A DNA stretch of 64,000 bases from Marinobacterium marinum (lineage in GTDB: Bacteria; Pseudomonadota; Gammaproteobacteria; Pseudomonadales; Balneatricaceae): positions 1-64,000 of the forward strand of contig NZ_JACEMT010000030.1 in NCBI RefSeq assembly GCF_013868415.1, in the 5' to 3' direction. The notes beneath the pieces were generated by a model that worked only from the letters and a program-made list of their open reading frames with translations, did not search any database and had not been told where the DNA came from. Both the position numbers and the translations under genes were made by a program. Positions 59,473-64,000 of this stretch are shown here, piece by piece. Position 1 is the first letter of the stretch. Every line of letters starts with the position of its first letter.

Positions 59473-60411
59473 ATGGAAACACGTGCACACCATGTGACGA
59501 TCGGGCTGTTTACACTGGTCTGCTTGCTGGCCGCTCTGGGGTTTGGCGTCTGGCTGGTTAAATCGGGCAAACAGCAGGAAACCGAAACCTATAGGGTGAT
59601 TTTCAAGGAAGCCGTCAGCGGACTGACCGTGGGCAGCCTGGTTCAATATAACGGGTTGCGTGTTGGCGAAGTACGCCAGCTTCAGCTGGACCCGGCTGAT
59701 CCGCGCAGGGTGTGGGCCGATATGGAAGTCAGTGCGGCAACTCCCATTAATCAGGGGACTCGAGCCAGGCTGGCGATCGCCAATATTACCGGCGCGGCCA
59801 ATATCCTGCTGAGTACCGACAACCCCAAGGCACCGCCTTTGGTGGAACAGGATGATGCGCCGCCCATTATTGTAGCCGAACCTTCAGCGATCGGTTCGTT
59901 ACTGGGCAGCAGTGAAACGCTGTTTGCCAACGTCAATGAGTTGGTGGAACAGGGAACGCAACTGCTGTCTGCCGAAAATATTGACCGTATCGGTCGTATT
60001 GTCCACAACCTGGAGCGTGTGTCTGATGAGTTGGTTGAGTCGCGCGCCGGAGTAGGCGAAACCCTGAATGAACTGACTCAGGCTGCACGTGATGCACAGG
60101 CCGTGATGCGTGAGGCGCGGGGATTGCTGTCGCATGCCGACCAGCTGCTGGCCACACGCGGCGGCCCGATGCTTGAAGAAGGGCAAAAGGCCATGCGTTC
60201 ATTGGCGCAGGGAAGCCAGAAGCTGGAAAAACTGCTGGGACGTAATACCGAGGCACTGGACAAGGGCCTGCAGGGAATGGCGGAAGTCGGACCGGTCATG
60301 CAGGAGTTGCAGCGGAGTTTGGGTACACTGAACCGAATCCTGTCGCGACTGGAAGAAGATCCGACCGGTTATTTGACGGGCAAAGCGCCTGCCAATGAAT
60401 TTACACCTTGA
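59473..60411 (+). CDS. MlaD/MCE-domain lipid-binding protein
   Basis: A 312-residue periplasmic substrate-binding subunit anchored by one N-terminal helix (about 9-28). The MCE domain (about 38-115) reads YRVIFKEAVSGLTVGSLVQY, NGLRVGEVRQLQLDP and STDNPKAPPL. The long helical C-terminal half resembles PqiB/YebT-like extensions more than the short MlaD. The ATG at 59473 sits within two bases of the ATPase stop. Confidence 0.9.
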   Translation: METRAHHVTIGLFTLVCLLAALGFGVWLVKSGKQQETETYRVIFKEAVSGLTVGSLVQYNGLRVGEVRQLQLDPADPRRVWADMEVSAATPINQGTRARLAIANITGAANILLSTDNPKAPPLVEQDDAPPIIVAEPSAIGSLLGSSETLFANVNELVEQGTQLLSAENIDRIGRIVHNLERVSDELVESRAGVGETLNELTQAARDAQAVMREARGLLSHADQLLATRGGPMLEEGQKAMRSLAQGSQKLEKLLGRNTEALDKGLQGMAEVGPVMQELQRSLGTLNRILSRLEEDPTGYLTGKAPANEFTP

Positions 60412-60421
60412 GAGGTTGAGC

Positions 60422-61027
60422 ATGTTGCAACGTACGGGAAAACTGATACTGGCGCTGGGGCTGGCACTGATGTTTGGCGGGTGCAGCCTGCTGCCGGAAG
60501 CGAAACCGATGCAAAGCTGGACACTGCCCCCGGCTCAGCTTGAAGCGCGGGGGCCGGTCCAGATGAGCGACGTGCGCATCCTGCGTCCGCAGACTCAAGA
60601 CCTGCTGGGTGGCAGCTACCTGCTGGTGGTGCCTGAAGGCCAACCGATCAGCGTGTACAAGGGTGCTCGCTGGAGTGCGAGTATTCCGAACCTGTGGCGC
60701 GACCACCTGGTGACAGCGTTGCAGCATGACAGCCGTTTTGCCCGGGTCAGTAATGACGAGGTGCGGGTATCCGCACGTTATGAGCTGGTCAGCCGCCTTG
60801 ATGCCTTCCAGAGCGAGTACCGGGATGGACAGCCGGTTGTTGTGATGCGGGGGTATCTGCAGCTGATTGATACTGACAGTCGCAGCATTGTTGCCGAACG
60901 GGCCCTGGAGCTGTTTGAGCCGGCCAAGGGGAAAGAGGTCAAGGCAGTCGTAAGCGCGTTTGCCCGCATGATGGAGCAATCCAGCGAAGATATCCGCAGC
61001 TGGCTGCTGGATGTCAATCCGTCATAG
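60422..61027 (+). CDS. ABC-type transport auxiliary lipoprotein (PqiC-like)
   Basis: A 201-residue outer-membrane lipoprotein; the signal peptide ends with FGGC (Cys22). It belongs to the PqiC/YmbA-type auxiliary lipoprotein group found with MCE systems. It probably docks the periplasmic MCE assembly at the outer membrane. It is the last gene of the four-gene operon, 10 bases after the MCE gene. The start was chosen at the ATG at 60422 to give a proper signal peptide. Confidence 0.85.
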   Translation: MLQRTGKLILALGLALMFGGCSLLPEAKPMQSWTLPPAQLEARGPVQMSDVRILRPQTQDLLGGSYLLVVPEGQPISVYKGARWSASIPNLWRDHLVTALQHDSRFARVSNDEVRVSARYELVSRLDAFQSEYRDGQPVVVMRGYLQLIDTDSRSIVAERALELFEPAKGKEVKAVVSAFARMMEQSSEDIRSWLLDVNPS

Positions 61028-61127
61028 GCAGCACGAGGGCAGTAAGTTCCGATTTGGTAGCGGGATCTTATTGTCGGACTGGTTGCCTAACGGATAGTCC
61101 CCTGAATTTTTTACACCAGGATGCCCT

Positions 61128-61994
61128 ATGAGCGAGACAAAACTGACACCGGAAGAACAGCATGTAATCCTGCACAAGGGAACCGAACGACCATTCACCG
61201 GCCGTTATAACGAGCACTTTGAAACCGGTGTTTATACCTGCAAACAGTGTGGTGCGGAGCTGTATCGATCGGAAGACAAGTTTCCTTCGCATTGTGGCTG
61301 GCCCAGTTTTGATGACGAAATCGAAGGCGCCATTCGCCGAGAAGTGGATGCCGACGGACGCCGTACCGAGATTCTGTGCGCCAGTTGCGGCGGTCATCTG
61401 GGGCATGTGTTTGAAGGTGAAATGCTGACACGCAAAAACGTGCGCCACTGTGTCAACTCCATCTCCATGAACTTCGTGAGCGCGGAAGAGCGGGCCCAAC
61501 AGCAGGGATGCGAATTGCAAACGGCCTATTTTGCCGGCGGCTGCTTCTGGGGCGTGGAGCACCTGATGCAACAGTTACCGGGTGTGGTTTCGGTGGTCTC
61601 CGGCTACATGGGCGGTCATGTGGATAACCCCAGTTATGAACAGGTGTGCAGCAAGCAGACCGGCCACCTGGAAACCGTCGAGGTGCTCTATGACCCGGCC
61701 CAGGTCAGCTTCGCAACTCTGGCGAAGCTGTTCTTCGAGATCCATGACCCGACCCAGGAAGACGGCCAGGGACCGGATATCGGCCCCCAGTACGCTTCCG
61801 CCATCTTTGTCCACAATGACGAAGAGTGCGGTATCGCCGAGCAACTGATCGCGGAACTGGAAAACCGGGGACTGCATGTGGTGACACGGGTTTTGCCGAT
61901 GGCGCCTTTCTGGCGCGCCGAAGAGTTCCATCAGGACTACTACGTGCGTACCGGCAAGGTACCGTACTGCCATCGCTATCAGCAGCGATTTTGA
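61128..61994 (+). CDS. Bifunctional methionine sulfoxide reductase MsrB-MsrA
   Basis: A 288-residue fusion repairing both stereoisomers of oxidised methionine. The N-terminal MsrB domain (about 5-125) has zinc pairs CKQCG and CASCGG and the catalytic Cys in RHCVNSISMNF. The C-terminal MsrA domain (about 130-288) has the catalytic GGCFWGVEH and YCHRYQ near the end. No signal peptide, so cytosolic. The B-A order is the reverse of the well-known PilB-type MsrA-MsrB fusion. Confidence 0.95.
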   Translation: MSETKLTPEEQHVILHKGTERPFTGRYNEHFETGVYTCKQCGAELYRSEDKFPSHCGWPSFDDEIEGAIRREVDADGRRTEILCASCGGHLGHVFEGEMLTRKNVRHCVNSISMNFVSAEERAQQQGCELQTAYFAGGCFWGVEHLMQQLPGVVSVVSGYMGGHVDNPSYEQVCSKQTGHLETVEVLYDPAQVSFATLAKLFFEIHDPTQEDGQGPDIGPQYASAIFVHNDEECGIAEQLIAELENRGLHVVTRVLPMAPFWRAEEFHQDYYVRTGKVPYCHRYQQRF

Positions 61995-62090
61995 GCGCGG
62001 CTGATAGATCACGACCGGGCGGCTGGTCTGCCGGGGCAGCAGCCCGGAGCGTTCAGACCAATCGCCTGTCTATCTGAGCTTTCGACGCAT

Positions 62091-62694
62091 ATGCACAAGC
62101 CACTGTTACTTCTGACACCCCCTCCTGCTGGCATCCTGCGCGACTACGCCGCCGTCCAACGTTGAAAACGCCTGCAGGATATTCCGGGAAAAGCCCGATT
62201 GGTTTGATGCGTCCCTGGATGTTGAACAGAAATATGGCTTACCGATTCAGGTACAGCTCGCCATCATGCGACAGGAATCAAGTTTCAAGCATGATGCGGC
62301 ACCCCCAAGAGATACATTTCTGGGCATCCCGATGTGGTGGCGAGTGTCCAGCGCATATGGCTACGCTCAGGTGAAAGACGGCACATGGGATTGGTACAAG
62401 GACAAGACGGGGAACTGGGGAGCCGACCGTGATGAGTATGATGATGCCGTTGATTTCATGGGGTGGTACGCCGACATCTCTCAACGGACACTCGGTATTT
62501 CCAAGTGGGACGCGTACAACCAGTATTTGGCGTACCACGAAGGGCATACAGGCTGGAAGCAGAAAACCTATAACAGCAAGGGCTGGCTGGTCGAGGTCGC
62601 CAGAAAAGTGGATGCGAACGCCCGGATGTATGGCGAGCAACTCAGAGGCTGCAGGAGTCGCCTGAAGTCCTCATCCTGGTGGTGGCCGTTTTGA
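62091..62694 (+). pseudogene. Transglycosylase-SLT-like lipoprotein, frameshifted
   Basis: The 5' part reads MHKPLLLLTP, then a run of five C at about 62117-62121. With one C fewer the frame continues as LLLASCATTPPSNVENACRI, a perfect signal peptide and lipobox, into a 200-residue protein. The remaining frame has a lysozyme-like SLT core (LAIMRQESSFKHDAAPPRDT with the catalytic Glu, and SAYGYAQVKDGTWDWY). The downstream part to 62694 is intact. The defect is either a true single-base insertion or a homopolymer sequencing error. If corrected, this is an outer-membrane peptidoglycan-cleaving lipoprotein. Confidence 0.85.
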
Positions 62695-62972
62695 ATGACT
62701 GAATAGAAGAGCTGTAGAGCATGGACCGAGGCAAGTGACATAGTCGCAGCTTAGTCCTCTCGGGCTAAGGGTACGATAATGCCAGGGGGCAGGGCTTATA
62801 ATCTGGGGCAGTCGAGACTGCTTTGCGCACAAAACAGACCTTTAAGGGAGTCAGGCAGTCGCTCCATGCACCACAGAAACTGTGGACAAGCTGCTCTGAA
62901 TTTCTGTGATTATATACAGTTCATTCAGGGCTTCTTGCCTTGAGTGCATGTTTTGTTACTTGACCGTGTTCA

Positions 62973-63944
62973 TTAGTTGTCACGTCCCGTATGGTTATAA
63001 GGGCGCTTATTAAAAAGTTCTGGGTGGGTTTTGTACCATTCCTTCATCGCCATAATGGGTGGCCTGGACTTCAGCGCGGACTGCGGCAGTTGATGATTAT
63101 ACAAATGCACATAGCGTAGCAGGGTTTGCTCAAGATCTTCACGACTATCGAAGTGGTGGGTCTTAAGCACATCGGCTATACGCCCGTTGAAACGCTCCAC
63201 CATGCCATTGGTTTGGGGCGTTCTGGGCTTGGTCAGGCGGTGCTCAATCCCCAAGTCAGCGCAGAGGCGGTCGAACTCATGATTGCCGCTGGGATCTCGC
63301 GCTTTTGAGTGAAACAGGCGGTCGGTAAATTCCTTCCCATTGTCCGTTAAGATATGCGTGATCTTGATAGGTGTGGCCTGCTGAAGGCTATCCAGGAAAC
63401 GCCGAGCCGTCGCGGCCGTTTTGTTCGGATGGATCTGCACAAAGACCCAGCGGGTGGCACGATCAATGGCCACAAACAGGTATCGACGCTTGGTCTCATC
63501 CGCCATTTGCGGCAAGTACTTGACGTCGATATGGAAGAACCCGGGCTGATAGGCCTTGAACGTCTTGGGGGCCGGTTTAGGCACCTTGGGCTTGAGGTCA
63601 TTCAGATTACTAACCCCATGACGGCGCAGGCAGCGGTCCAGACCGGAACGGGATACCTTGTCGCAGAGAAATTCTTTGACGACCGCCAGCAGGTCATCCA
63701 GAGACAGCAACAGCTGTTTGCGCAGATAGACGACGATCGCCTCCTGAGCCGGTGTCAGGTGCGTTTGCAGTCGATGCGGTGTGTGCGAGCGGTCTTCCGT
63801 GCTGGATCGGCTGCGCCACTTGCGGACGGTTGCCTCGCTGATGCCATACTGCCGGGCCAGTTCGCGGACAGGCTTGGTACTGGCTGCCAGTTCTTCACGA
63901 ATGGCAGGGGTGGTGCGTGCCCGTTTATGCAAAGATACCATCAT
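62973..63944 (-). CDS. IS481-family transposase
   Basis: A 323-residue DDE transposase with an N-terminal HTH pair (RELARQYGISEATVRKWRSR, then QEAIVVYLRKQLLLSLDDLL) and an rve catalytic core. The triad lies in FFHIDVKYLPQM, HILTDNGKEFTDRL and NGMVERFNGRIADVL. Intact frame, so possibly active. The start codon overlaps the stop of a short upstream frame by ATGA. Confidence 0.9.
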   Translation of the reverse strand: MMVSLHKRARTTPAIREELAASTKPVRELARQYGISEATVRKWRSRSSTEDRSHTPHRLQTHLTPAQEAIVVYLRKQLLLSLDDLLAVVKEFLCDKVSRSGLDRCLRRHGVSNLNDLKPKVPKPAPKTFKAYQPGFFHIDVKYLPQMADETKRRYLFVAIDRATRWVFVQIHPNKTAATARRFLDSLQQATPIKITHILTDNGKEFTDRLFHSKARDPSGNHEFDRLCADLGIEHRLTKPRTPQTNGMVERFNGRIADVLKTHHFDSREDLEQTLLRYVHLYNHQLPQSALKSRPPIMAMKEWYKTHPELFNKRPYNHTGRDN

Positions 63945-64000
63945 GTCGGCTGATCTCCCTGTGCTTGCTGGATGAAGTGCTCAATGGCGCGCTGCATGAC
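63941..64000 (-). other. Partial ORF upstream of the IS481 transposase
   Basis: A minus-strand frame entering from the window edge ends with MQRAIEHFIQQAQGDQPT, its TGA overlapping the transposase start (ATGA). It may be the C-terminus of a small upstream gene translated with the transposase or only noise. It is too short to classify. Confidence 0.35.

Larger units (their letters stand above)
62967..64000 (-). mobile_element. IS481-family element, running off the window
   Basis: A candidate left end TGTTCATTAGTTGTCACG begins at 62967, just outside the transposase stop codon; the terminal TGT fits IS481 ends. The other end is not in the window, so boundaries and target duplication cannot be confirmed. 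62695-62966 between the lipoprotein pseudogene and this end has no gene. Confidence 0.7.

Overview
The window comes from a gammaproteobacterial chromosome. Gene content and order fit the Oceanospirillales/Pseudomonadales side of the class. The run tRNA-Ile2, rpoD, dnaG, yqeY, rpsU, tsaD, plsY, folB, folK and cca matches the order known in Pseudomonas. The assignment rests on synteny and protein character; no species can be named from sequence alone. All coordinates and translations were read by eye and no database search was run.

Layout. 1-2532 is a complete IS66-family element with three ORFs and imperfect terminal inverted repeats. 2533-2974 holds a gene-free gap and tRNA-Ile2(CAU). 3035-13524 is core: the macromolecular-synthesis block (rpsU, yqeY, dnaG, rpoD), tsaD, plsY, folB-folK, and an overlapping minus-strand operon apaH-glpE-cca-pteridine reductase. 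13525-17683 has a large palindrome, a small unknown gene, an lldR-lldD pair for L-lactate-type hydroxyacid oxidation, and an Nramp-fold transporter that lacks the usual metal motif.

18151-26761 is the accessory highlight. It is an 8.5 kb island in the initiator tRNA-fMet gene, bounded by an exact 89-bp direct repeat that starts in the anticodon loop and runs through the tRNA terminator. It carries an IS3-family element interrupted by an IS30-family element, a MobV relaxase, an ISL3 relic, and a two-gene module: a WYL-domain repressor (CapW/BrxR type) divergent from a 751-residue prokaryotic Argonaute. The Argonaute retains a candidate DEDD catalytic tetrad. No integrase gene is present, so the island may be stranded or dependent on a helper. 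The module is best read as a candidate regulated anti-phage or anti-plasmid system.

26958-62090 is mostly core or housekeeping. It holds YigZ, two small proteins, DacB, a three-gene RND efflux operon, a giant DUF2339 membrane protein, a tandem pair of secreted paralogues, ArfB, pirin, a DUF2007 protein, YbiT, an SPFH protein, RhlE, YbaK and a ZIP-like transporter. A penicillin-G-acylase-like enzyme sits divergent to a LysR regulator, and a MarR/SMR pair shares twin palindromic operators. Then come an SDR enzyme, ValS, an Mla-type lipid transport operon and a fused MsrB-MsrA. 62091-62694 is a transglycosylase-like lipoprotein broken by a one-base frameshift in a C run. 62967 to the end is an IS481-family transposase element running off the window.
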